Assembly (NCBI GenBank): GCA_012839565.1
Contig: DUMZ01000010.1
Coordinates: forward strand, 37,685-101,684
DNA: 64,000 nucleotides
Direction: 5' to 3'
Source of the DNA: Anaerolineaceae bacterium
Lineage (GTDB): Bacteria; Chloroflexota; Anaerolineae; Anaerolineales; Anaerolineaceae
Within the stretch, counting starts at the first letter, position 1. Each line of letters starts with the position of its first letter. Positions 1 to 7,149 of this stretch are shown in pieces. A program made the position numbers and the translations under genes. Below the pieces are notes generated by a model, which saw nothing but the letters and a program-made list of their open reading frames with translations, was not told where the DNA came from and searched no databases.

Positions 1-90
1 GTTGCGGTCTTGTTTTTTCCACCAATCGAAGTCAATATGAAAGTTTGTTGTGAGGGTAGGTTTTATCAAACTGGGCAATTTATTTAACAT
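1..90 (-). CDS. 5' fragment of an unknown protein (runs off the window)
   Basis: The first 30 codons of a minus-strand gene are visible. They start at an ATG with the Shine-Dalgarno-like sequence GAGGAT 4 nt upstream. The N-terminus reads MLNKLPSLIKPTLTTNFHID and continues with Asp, Phe, two Trp and a basic run. The upstream gene's stop codon lies only 7 nt before this start, so the two are probably co-transcribed and translationally coupled. I do not recognise the family, and too little is present to assign a function. The start and frame are well supported by the ribosome site and the operon spacing. Confidence 0.6.
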   Translation of the reverse strand, partial: MLNKLPSLIKPTLTTNFHIDFDWWKKQDRN

Positions 91-97
91 AGTATCC

Positions 98-1684
98 TCA
101 TTGTGAAGCGCTTAAGTGGTAGTAGTTATCACCTATATGTGTGAATTCATCGTTATCGGCCAGGGTAAAGAATAACTCCTGGGGAGAGACACGCCTAATA
201 ACATTGATTCCAGCATATAGGTCAACAAAGTGAACATGGGACTGATTGTTTAATTTAGATAGCTCGTGCATTAAGCGAGTGACATCATTTTTAAGCGGTA
301 TTTCTTTCTTGCTACGATTTTCCCAGATCTGGTCAAGACCTTTAACGTCTGGGATAGCGATTGCCATACGGTCATTAAAGCCAGCATAAATAGATTGTCG
401 CAAAAGGGCGAAGACGATGCCACCATCAGCACCAACGAGAACGGTTTTAATCCACTCTTTGTTGGAGCGTTTACGTTCAATATTGATTTTTATAACACCA
501 GGGTCTTTTGTACTGGCGATTTCAACAATGCTTCCTGGGATTAAATTCTGGTCTTCGTACCATTCTTTCAGACCGGTTACATATCTGTGAGGGCGTACAA
601 CCCAAGCTGGAATACGCTCTTTAGAAATTTCATCTTGGAAATCGATTTTGATCCGCTCGCTTTGTAATGCGCTAGGAAAAATTGTATAGGTTTCAGGTGT
701 AATGGGCAAGGTGCCGGCACGCCAATGGGGATAACTAAGGGGAATGCGCACTTTTTTAACAGGCTCGTAAACTTCATGGGGGTCTATTTGCCAGGTTAGT
801 TCATCAGAAAGTTCAGAGAATAATTTTTCTAAGTCAGGATCAAAACCTTCCCGTTCAAGTGACTGACAGTCACTTTGAAGATAAAGGGGTACTTCGAGAA
901 CAGATTTTGGCTCCATACGTTTGAGATACCATGAAAATACACCACTGGAACCGACTTCGTCAAAACGTGAATCTTCTTGCAATGCGTAATTGAGCGAAAA
1001 CTCTAACAACTGTTTATTCTCTTCATCAGTCATTTCCAGTTGTTTCATTAGTTCAGCAATGCCAATTGGACCACCGTCCATAGAATCGAGTATGGCTTCA
1101 GCAATATTTAAGGAGCCGATGCCAATATCAATTAATAAGGATTTGGGGAACCAGGAATGTCCGATTAAAACAAGTTCGTTTTGATTTGCTAAGGCTTGTG
1201 AAAGCTGACGTTTAATCTGCACTCCGAATTCCTGCATAATGGAATTAGCATCTATCTCGCTGATGCTATCGCTCATATAGGTTTTATCGTTTAATATGTG
1301 GTCTTCCAGATTAGATGCAAATTCTTTTGTACTGCCATCATCAAATTCAACTGTTATTACTGAAAAATCACCAAAGATGGGATTGTTTCCTTCTCGTGTG
1401 GCTGCGACAACACCACTAATCCAATTTAGTTCGGGGAAAATGATTTTCGTACCAACAGGATATTCTTCTTTAGGGTGATAGAAAAAGCCGGCTTCTTCCT
1501 GCTTGAGTTCTTCTTCCGCCTGAATTTCCTTAAGACGATTGTTTACAAATACCGTTGCCAAGACCTCAATGACTGCGGGGGATTCTGTTTCAAAAAGATG
1601 ATTAGTTAACGCATTGAGATCATTCTGGTTTATGGTTAAATTTTTCCAGTAATCTGCAAAATTGTTTTTAGTTTGCCAAGCCAT
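98..1684 (-). CDS. Conserved-looking protein of unknown function, possible winged-helix segment
   Basis: A 528-residue protein starting at MAWQTK. This ATG has AGAGGT about 6 nt upstream; a longer frame with an ATG at 1723 lacks a ribosome site and is rejected. No signal peptide or membrane helix is visible. Residues about 60-115 look like a small beta-barrel (PVGTKIIFPELNW followed by VEFDDGSTKEF). Residues about 190-255 resemble a winged-helix fold (helices, then a beta-hairpin ending in a Gly-rich turn and GVFSWYLKRM). The C-terminal third has a second barrel-like segment (PGSIVEIAS). It is separated from the ftsZ operon by a terminator and followed after 7 nt by another gene. I do not recognise the family; a nucleic-acid-binding role is only a guess. 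Confidence 0.75.
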   Translation of the reverse strand: MAWQTKNNFADYWKNLTINQNDLNALTNHLFETESPAVIEVLATVFVNNRLKEIQAEEELKQEEAGFFYHPKEEYPVGTKIIFPELNWISGVVAATREGNNPIFGDFSVITVEFDDGSTKEFASNLEDHILNDKTYMSDSISEIDANSIMQEFGVQIKRQLSQALANQNELVLIGHSWFPKSLLIDIGIGSLNIAEAILDSMDGGPIGIAELMKQLEMTDEENKQLLEFSLNYALQEDSRFDEVGSSGVFSWYLKRMEPKSVLEVPLYLQSDCQSLEREGFDPDLEKLFSELSDELTWQIDPHEVYEPVKKVRIPLSYPHWRAGTLPITPETYTIFPSALQSERIKIDFQDEISKERIPAWVVRPHRYVTGLKEWYEDQNLIPGSIVEIASTKDPGVIKINIERKRSNKEWIKTVLVGADGGIVFALLRQSIYAGFNDRMAIAIPDVKGLDQIWENRSKKEIPLKNDVTRLMHELSKLNNQSHVHFVDLYAGINVIRRVSPQELFFTLADNDEFTHIGDNYYHLSASQ

Positions 1685-1714
1685 ACATACCTCTGCTAAG
1701 AAGAATTCTTTATG

Positions 1715-1720
1715 ATTATA
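1715..1720 (-). promoter_or_regulatory. Putative -10 element for the 98-1684 gene
   Basis: A perfect TATAAT reads on the minus strand about 30 nt upstream of the ATG at 1684, just downstream of the ftsZ-operon terminator. No good -35 hexamer lies 17 nt further up, so this is a consensus -10 only. It fits a new transcription unit starting after the terminator. Confidence 0.45.
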
Positions 1721-1762
1721 CATTAAAAACTTGATATTAACGCCTAAGTCAGATAATAAGGA

Positions 1763-1800
1763 TAAATAAAAATTCCAGCCTGCGTAAAACAGGCTGGAAT
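1763..1800 (-). terminator. Rho-independent terminator of the ftsZ operon
   Basis: A perfect 11-bp stem (arms 1772-1782 and 1790-1800, sequence ATTCCAGCCTG) closes a 7-nt loop. On the minus strand it is followed by a T-rich run (TTTTTATTTAT). It lies 21 nt past the stop of the last small gene and ends the ftsZ operon. Confidence 0.9.
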
Positions 1801-1820
1801 AGGGAGGAGGATATGAATCA

Positions 1821-2015
1821 TTAGATAAGAAAAGAAATCAAGAATCCAATAACCAAGCCGATGCTTGCAATGGATATAAGGTTAAGTGCCAATGTTTTGC
1901 CAAATGCTATTTTTTCTTCTTTTGATAATTCAGAAGAATGAGATTCAAATATACTAAAGAATCTTTCTGTAATAAGCTTTTTCAATTCATTTTCATTGTT
2001 TTCAGCAACCGTCAT
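1821..2015 (-). CDS. Small single-pass membrane protein downstream of ftsZ
   Basis: A 64-residue protein starting at MTVAENNENE, with AAGGGG about 7 nt upstream; the ATG follows the previous gene's stop after one base, which suggests coupled translation. The first 40 residues are charged and helical. The last 22 or so (LALNLISIASIGLVIGFLIS) form one hydrophobic segment, so this looks like a tail-anchored membrane protein with a cytoplasmic N-terminus. It is the last gene before a strong terminator in the ftsZ operon. Its position suggests a link to division or envelope assembly, but the family is unknown to me. Confidence 0.65.
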   Translation of the reverse strand: MTVAENNENELKKLITERFFSIFESHSSELSKEEKIAFGKTLALNLISIASIGLVIGFLISFLI

Positions 2016-2016
2016 C

Positions 2017-2238
2017 TTAACCCCTTGAAATTGACTTTTTAAGGATGCGTCCCTGATCATCGACGACCACGCGTAAATTCTGTTGAATACTTTTACTGCC
2101 AGGGAGCGTATCAAAGAACGAGAAAACCAATAGATTTCTCCCATCTGCCTGATGGCTTATTCTTGGTGAACCGCCTCTTGTTTTTGGATATTCACTATAA
2201 ATCGTGTTAATTACTTTTTGAATTGTGACGTTATCCAT
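2017..2238 (-). CDS. Small soluble protein of unknown function, ftsZ operon
   Basis: A 73-residue protein with AGGAG 5 nt before the ATG. It is placed 11 nt after ftsZ and 1 nt before the next small gene. The sequence suggests an N-terminal helix (VTIQKVINTIYSEYPK), a Gly/Ser turn and a beta-hairpin (LLVFSF, then LRVVVDDQGRILKKS). No catalytic motif, cysteine pair or membrane segment is visible. Its spacing makes it an integral part of the ftsZ transcript. The reading frame is firm; the function is unknown. Confidence 0.65.
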   Translation of the reverse strand: MDNVTIQKVINTIYSEYPKTRGGSPRISHQADGRNLLVFSFFDTLPGSKSIQQNLRVVVDDQGRILKKSISRG

Positions 2239-2249
2239 AAATACTCCTG

Positions 2250-3443
2250 CTATTTGTTTCTGCGACGCAAAAATGCTGGGATTGACAAGTCATTGGAAAG
2301 GTCAATGGATTGAGAAATCGGGTCAATCTCAAGTTCCTGATTGTTGGCATCTTGTTTGGCTTGTGTGTGCGCATATTCATCAGGTTCGTCCAAATCAATT
2401 TTGAAATCTTGAAATTCTTGCCTGGCTTGTGATTGATTTGTTTTTGTAAGTGAAGGAATATTCACTGGATTGTTTTCTGATATACCGGTGACAATGAGAA
2501 TAACCTGGATACTGTCTCCCATACGAGAGTCGGTGATGATACCAGGGATAATTTCAGCATTGTTACCAGTTGCTTCTTGAAGACGTTGCATAGCTTCAGT
2601 AATTTCTTTGAATGACATATCAGCAGAACCTGTGAAGTTAGCAATCATAGCTGTTGCAGAATAAAGGTCGATATCATCTAACAGGGGATGATTGAGAGCC
2701 TTATCGATAGCTTGTTGAACCTTGTCGGGACCACTGCCATGACCAACAGCAATTAGGGCACCGCCACCACGGGTCATAACGTTTCTGATATGCGCGAAGT
2801 CAACATTGATGACGCCTGTTTCGGTGATCAGTTCGGAAATACCCTGAACGCCTTGGCGTAAGATATCATCTGCGAGGGTGAAGGCCATTTCCAGAGGGAG
2901 ATCGCGTGGTGCGATTTCGATTAATTTATCGTTAGGTATAACAATAAGCGTATCAGAAAATTCTTTTAGCTTTTCGATACCTTCTTCAGAGTTCTTTTGA
3001 CGACGACCTAATTCAAATGAGAAGGGTTTGGTGACGATTGAGACAGTAACGGCACCGCTGGCTTTGGCAACTTTGGCTGCGATGGAAATAGCGCCGGTGC
3101 CAGTACCGCCCCCCATACCGGCAGTAAGGAATACCATATCAGCACCGCGAAGGTGTTCTGCCAGTTCACGAGTACTTTCTTCAGCAGCCTCTTCACCAAC
3201 GATAGGCTGTCCGCCAGCTCCCAAACCACGCGTAGATTTTGGGCCTAATTGAATTTTGATGGGGGCTAAACTTTTTGCCAGTGCCTGTGCGTCTGTATTT
3301 GCAGCAATAAAAACAACGTCGTGCATGCCATTTTCAATCATGCGGTTAATCGCATTTGAGCCACCACCCCCCAGACCCAAAACAACAATTTTAGGTAAAC
3401 TGGGTTTTCCTATGGGATTAGTTTGTGCAGATGATATGTTCAT
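2250..3443 (-). CDS. ftsZ: Cell division protein FtsZ
   Basis: A 397-residue tubulin-like GTPase that polymerises into the cytokinetic ring. Visible hallmarks are the N-terminal nucleotide-binding loop (LGLGGGGSNAINRM), the tubulin signature GGGTGTG at about residues 111-117, and the synergy (T7) loop with catalytic aspartate in GVINVDFAHIRN. A variable acidic, Gln-rich linker leads to a conserved-type tail (IPAFLRRRNK) that normally binds FtsA or SepF. The start is taken at MNISSAQTN because AGGAG lies 6 nt upstream; a longer frame to 3500 has no such site and overlaps the upstream gene. It follows a TIM-barrel-like gene and precedes two small genes. Confidence 0.97.
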   Translation of the reverse strand: MNISSAQTNPIGKPSLPKIVVLGLGGGGSNAINRMIENGMHDVVFIAANTDAQALAKSLAPIKIQLGPKSTRGLGAGGQPIVGEEAAEESTRELAEHLRGADMVFLTAGMGGGTGTGAISIAAKVAKASGAVTVSIVTKPFSFELGRRQKNSEEGIEKLKEFSDTLIVIPNDKLIEIAPRDLPLEMAFTLADDILRQGVQGISELITETGVINVDFAHIRNVMTRGGGALIAVGHGSGPDKVQQAIDKALNHPLLDDIDLYSATAMIANFTGSADMSFKEITEAMQRLQEATGNNAEIIPGIITDSRMGDSIQVILIVTGISENNPVNIPSLTKTNQSQARQEFQDFKIDLDEPDEYAHTQAKQDANNQELEIDPISQSIDLSNDLSIPAFLRRRNK

Positions 3444-3459
3444 TTCCTTCTCCTGAAAA

Positions 3460-4746
3460 TTATGCAGAGATGCTAAGACTGTTGATGATATGTTCATCAA
3501 TGATGCATCCTGATTCTCTTAATGTTTGTATATCCTTTTCGCTAAAAGCACCATTTTCGTTCCAAACGGTAACTTTACGTGCGTTACATGCTTCAGCAAT
3601 TGAAAAGCCAATCGTTGGACGGCTTTCAGCAATGATCGGTCTAACTTTGTCTAAGGTGTTTACCGGAATACCCCATTCGTATGATGGTAATAATAGGTAG
3701 TGGTCAATTGCATGAACCCAATCAGCCAATCCATTCGCCAATTTAAGCTCAGTGGATTGCTTTTGTGTTTCTTCAACTTTTGCTTGTAAATCTTCAATCC
3801 ACTCTGGTTTGGTTTGTTCCTGAGTTTCAAACAGCGTAGTCGGCGTGGTATCTTGTTTTGTGCGTTTTTTAGGTGTGTTTATCAGCCAAAACAGGCAAGC
3901 AATAACGCTTTTGTTAATCGAAAACGTGTCATTATCGTTGCTGGTATCAGAGGTAACAAGGCCCAAAAGTTGTTCATAATCAAGGTTCTCATCCATTGTT
4001 TTTGATATAACATCAGAGGTGCCCATATAAAGCATAATAAATTTTGGCGTGGTATTGAGTGTTGATTTGGCAATTTGCGCATACCATTGGTAGGTATTAA
4101 TACCAAAATGGTCTTGTTCACCCAATTCAGTTTTAGCATAAGGTCTGGGAACACGCCATTTCTTTTCCCCACCATCACCCCAGTTGATAGGATTGGAAAA
4201 ACTTTGGCCACTAACTGCAATATGGAGATTAGCGCCAAACTCGATTGAGCGTCTTTGGCCGGCAAGCTGGAAAGCTTTGCGTAAAAAAGAAAGATCCCAA
4301 TAATCGCCACCTGGTTCAAGAGCAGGAAAGACGGGCGTAATACCATTTTGTTCTGCAAGTCTAACAAATGAGAGATAGCGGTCCAAAAAGCGTTCAACCA
4401 AGTCTCCTTGTGACCAGGTACCAGGCATCCAGGCTTTTTTGGTATTGGGTTTGTCAAAAAAAATGACGTATTTAACGCCCCATTTCGCATATTGAGTCAA
4501 TAAAATGCGGATATCTTCTGGTTTTACATTCGCGTTGACCTGGAAATCAAAGTGGACAATGGGCTGGATACCATTAGCGACAAGTTCAGTAATAAAATCT
4601 TCTGGTATCGCTACTGTGTGAGGACTTTTGAGCAATAACCATTTGCTGTCAAGCGATTTGAGTTCAGGTAAAACCTGCGATAAATCACGTTCAAGATGAT
4701 AATGCAGTGTATCTTGAAAATAATGAAATCCTAATCTGTTGTTCAT
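3460..4746 (-). CDS. TIM-barrel (glycosidase-like) protein of unknown function upstream of ftsZ
   Basis: A 428-residue soluble protein without a signal peptide. The first 270 residues or so resemble a (beta/alpha)8 barrel of the glycoside-hydrolase type: repeated strand-like stretches such as PIVHFDFQV, VKYVIFFDKPN, ITPVFPALEPGGDYWD and FIMLYMG. A Gln/Lys/Glu-rich linker (about 300-340) leads to a C-terminal Rossmann-like domain (IGFSIAEACNARKVTVWNEN and TLRESGCIID). Catalytic acids cannot be placed with confidence. A GAGGA sequence lies 14 nt before the ATG. It is 16 nt upstream of ftsZ, so it is probably co-expressed with division genes. Function unknown. Confidence 0.6.
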   Translation of the reverse strand: MNNRLGFHYFQDTLHYHLERDLSQVLPELKSLDSKWLLLKSPHTVAIPEDFITELVANGIQPIVHFDFQVNANVKPEDIRILLTQYAKWGVKYVIFFDKPNTKKAWMPGTWSQGDLVERFLDRYLSFVRLAEQNGITPVFPALEPGGDYWDLSFLRKAFQLAGQRRSIEFGANLHIAVSGQSFSNPINWGDGGEKKWRVPRPYAKTELGEQDHFGINTYQWYAQIAKSTLNTTPKFIMLYMGTSDVISKTMDENLDYEQLLGLVTSDTSNDNDTFSINKSVIACLFWLINTPKKRTKQDTTPTTLFETQEQTKPEWIEDLQAKVEETQKQSTELKLANGLADWVHAIDHYLLLPSYEWGIPVNTLDKVRPIIAESRPTIGFSIAEACNARKVTVWNENGAFSEKDIQTLRESGCIIDEHIINSLSISA

Positions 4747-4831
4747 ATCACATCAAAAATCCTCATCTGTTAGTGACTATATAAGTGCAAGTAATATGCC
4801 AAAGCTATTCAAATATATGGCTTTATTCTGC

Positions 4832-4837
4832 TATAAT
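4832..4837 (+). promoter_or_regulatory. -10 element placed for leaderless transcription
   Basis: A perfect TATAAT ends 6 nt before the ATG at 4844. Initiation at the usual distance would fall on the A of the start codon, and no Shine-Dalgarno sequence precedes the gene. The -35 region is weak. The same geometry recurs elsewhere in this window. Confidence 0.6.
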
Positions 4838-4843
4838 TGACGC

Positions 4844-5746
4844 ATGATTTTGCTAACTGGTGGCACGGGCTTTATCAGCTCAGTAATGCGCAAACAACTA
4901 GAAACGCTCGGTATTCCTTATCGTTTGTTAATTTCAACGGACCCAAAATCTGAATATATGGCACCTGGTGAAAAAGTCAACATTGCCGTTAGTTCGCCAT
5001 ATGACGAACGGGGTCTACGTGCCGCAATGAAAGATGTAGAAATCGTCTTCCACACATCAGGCGTTGAACAAATTGCTACAAAAGATAAAAGACTTGAAAA
5101 CGAATTTAAAGAGATAGAGTTACTTGCCAAAGTATCGCGAGAAACTGGCATAAATCGTTTCTTTTATCTAAGTCATATAGGGGCTGATAGAGCGTCAGCT
5201 TTCGGCATAATGAAAGCGAAAGGAATTGCTGAACACACCATTATCAATTCTGGATTAAATTACACCATATTAAGAACGGGATTGGTTTATGGCGAAGGTG
5301 ACGCATTTACTCAAAATATCGTTCGTTTAATTAGGAAATATCCCTTGATGATATTTGTGCCGGGTGATGGCAAGATCTTAACTCAACCATTATGGGTAGA
5401 TGACTTGGTGACAAGCATGATATGGTCTTTAGACTTGCCTGAGACACTAAATCGTGTAATTGAAATAGGTGGACCTGAGCATTTAACATTTACAGATATT
5501 GTGGAAACGATATCAAATGCCATACAAAAAAATCCAAAAACTGTAGGAATAACTCCTTCAAATCTTGCTATTCTAACCCAACTTATGCAAGGGTTATCCA
5601 AAGACTTTCCAATGAATAAATTATGGCTTGATTATTTGGCTGAAAACCGAGTCACATCTTTAGATTCAATGCCACGCCATTTTGGAATAAATCCAGCAAG
5701 ATTTGAACAACAACTCGATTACTTAAAGAAAGAAAAGAAAAGATGA
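4844..5746 (+). CDS. NAD(P)-dependent epimerase / NmrA-like atypical SDR
   Basis: A 300-residue Rossmann-fold protein. The N-terminus MILLTGGTGFIS carries the TGGTGF[IL]x nucleotide-binding motif typical of extended or atypical short-chain dehydrogenases. The central segment (FFYLSHIGADRASAFGIMKAKGIAE) resembles the catalytic region, but Phe stands where the Tyr of YxxxK is expected, as in regulatory NmrA/NDUFA9-like members. The middle LRTGLVYGEGD and QPLWVDDLV motifs fit sugar-nucleotide-epimerase relatives. Its stop overlaps the GH57 start by 4 nt (ATGA), so the two are coupled. The substrate is unknown; NAD(P) binding is likely, classical redox activity less so. Probably leaderless. Confidence 0.75.
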   Translation: MILLTGGTGFISSVMRKQLETLGIPYRLLISTDPKSEYMAPGEKVNIAVSSPYDERGLRAAMKDVEIVFHTSGVEQIATKDKRLENEFKEIELLAKVSRETGINRFFYLSHIGADRASAFGIMKAKGIAEHTIINSGLNYTILRTGLVYGEGDAFTQNIVRLIRKYPLMIFVPGDGKILTQPLWVDDLVTSMIWSLDLPETLNRVIEIGGPEHLTFTDIVETISNAIQKNPKTVGITPSNLAILTQLMQGLSKDFPMNKLWLDYLAENRVTSLDSMPRHFGINPARFEQQLDYLKKEKKR

Positions 5747-7149
5747 AATTTTGCATCCATGGTCATTTTTATCAACCCCCACGCGAGGAACCCATTAGCA
5801 ATAAAATACCTAACGAAAGAGGAGCCAGTCCATACAAAAACTGGAATGAACGCATTTGTGCGGAATGTTACACGCCAAATGCAAGGGCTGGAAATTTCGA
5901 AAAGATAAGTTTTAATATAGGACCAACTCTTTTTAATTGGATGTTTGAAAATGTACCCGAAACTGCAAAACTCATCGTTGAACAAGAAAATACAAATTTC
6001 AATAAGTATGGCGTTGGAAATGGAATGGCACAAGCCTATAATCACAGCATTTTGCCATTACAGTCTTGGTTAGATAAAATTACCCAGGTTAGATGGGGGG
6101 TTGAAGAATTCAAGCATCGTTTTGGACATTCACCGGATGGTATGTGGTTGGCCGAAACAGGTGTTGATTTGGAAACTTTATGTGCTCTTTCAGACTGTGG
6201 GTTATGTTTTACAATTTTAGCACCATGGCAGGTAAAGCCTTTAGATGGGCAAAATCAAAGCGGACCATTTTTGGTAGATTTACCTGATGGACGAAGTCCG
6301 TTTGTGGTGTTTACATATGATCGCGAAGTAAGCACGAAAATAAGTTTTATGCCCAAGGCAACCGAAAACGGGGACGATTTTTTACGTTACATATTTGGAA
6401 AACACAATAAAAAGAATGGTATCACTGTGTTAGCAAGCGATGGAGAACTTTACGGACATCACCAAAAATTCAGGGATTTGTTCTTGACGTATATTTTAGG
6501 GGATGGTGCTTCGAAATTTGGCATACAGTGGACTTATCCCGCTCTATATCTGAAAGAAAATGCCGTAAATAAGCGGGCTATGTTAGATGAGCCGAGTTCT
6601 TGGTCCTGTATGCATGGTGTAGGACGGTGGTCATATGATTGCGGCTGTACGCCTGGTTCTGAATGGAAAGCGCCAATGCGTGAAGCGATAAACGCTATAG
6701 CTGGATGGGTTGATGAACAATATTTATCTGCATTCAAAGGTTTGAATTTGCAATACTATGAAAATTCTGAATATGCATGGGAAATGCGACATAGATATAT
6801 TGACGTAATGCTTGGCAAAAAATCAGTAGATAAACTCGGCGAAGAGATTTTTGGCGAATTTTGGAAAGAACTTGATGCGAATAAAATCGCGATATTGCTT
6901 GAAGCACAACTGGAACGGCAAAAAATGTTCACTTCATGCGGATGGTTCTTCGACGACTTCAACAGAATAGAGCCGGCGAACAATATCGCCTATGCAGCTA
7001 AAGCTGTCTGGCTTTGTATGAAAGCAAATAACGAAAAATTTGACACTTCAATACTAGACTTGTTAAGAAAAACAAACAGCCCTAAAACTGGGCTGAATGC
7101 TGAAACGATATTTTTAAATACCCTGGAACGCGCAGAACAGCGTGTGTGA
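5743..7149 (+). CDS. Glycoside hydrolase family 57 protein (DUF3536-type)
   Basis: A 468-residue protein of the GH57 (beta/alpha)7-barrel family, which acts on alpha-glucans with retention. The N-terminal CIHGHFYQPPREEP is the family's first motif. The nucleophile is expected at Glu138 in MWLAETGVD and the acid/base at Asp233 in ASDGELYGHH. The C-terminal half, containing SSWSCMHGVGRW and CGCTPGSEW, looks like the DUF3536 extension. There is no signal peptide, so it is probably cytoplasmic. It is translationally coupled to the upstream SDR and abuts the convergent GH13 gene with no spacer. The family is clear; whether it is an amylase, branching enzyme or 4-alpha-glucanotransferase cannot be told. 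Confidence 0.85.
   Translation: MKFCIHGHFYQPPREEPISNKIPNERGASPYKNWNERICAECYTPNARAGNFEKISFNIGPTLFNWMFENVPETAKLIVEQENTNFNKYGVGNGMAQAYNHSILPLQSWLDKITQVRWGVEEFKHRFGHSPDGMWLAETGVDLETLCALSDCGLCFTILAPWQVKPLDGQNQSGPFLVDLPDGRSPFVVFTYDREVSTKISFMPKATENGDDFLRYIFGKHNKKNGITVLASDGELYGHHQKFRDLFLTYILGDGASKFGIQWTYPALYLKENAVNKRAMLDEPSSWSCMHGVGRWSYDCGCTPGSEWKAPMREAINAIAGWVDEQYLSAFKGLNLQYYENSEYAWEMRHRYIDVMLGKKSVDKLGEEIFGEFWKELDANKIAILLEAQLERQKMFTSCGWFFDDFNRIEPANNIAYAAKAVWLCMKANNEKFDTSILDLLRKTNSPKTGLNAETIFLNTLERAEQRV

Noticed and set aside
3882..4490. 202-codon open frame on the minus strand inside the TIM-barrel-like gene
   Set aside because: It is another frame of the same strand as the 428-aa gene, which has better composition and operon spacing; no ribosome site.
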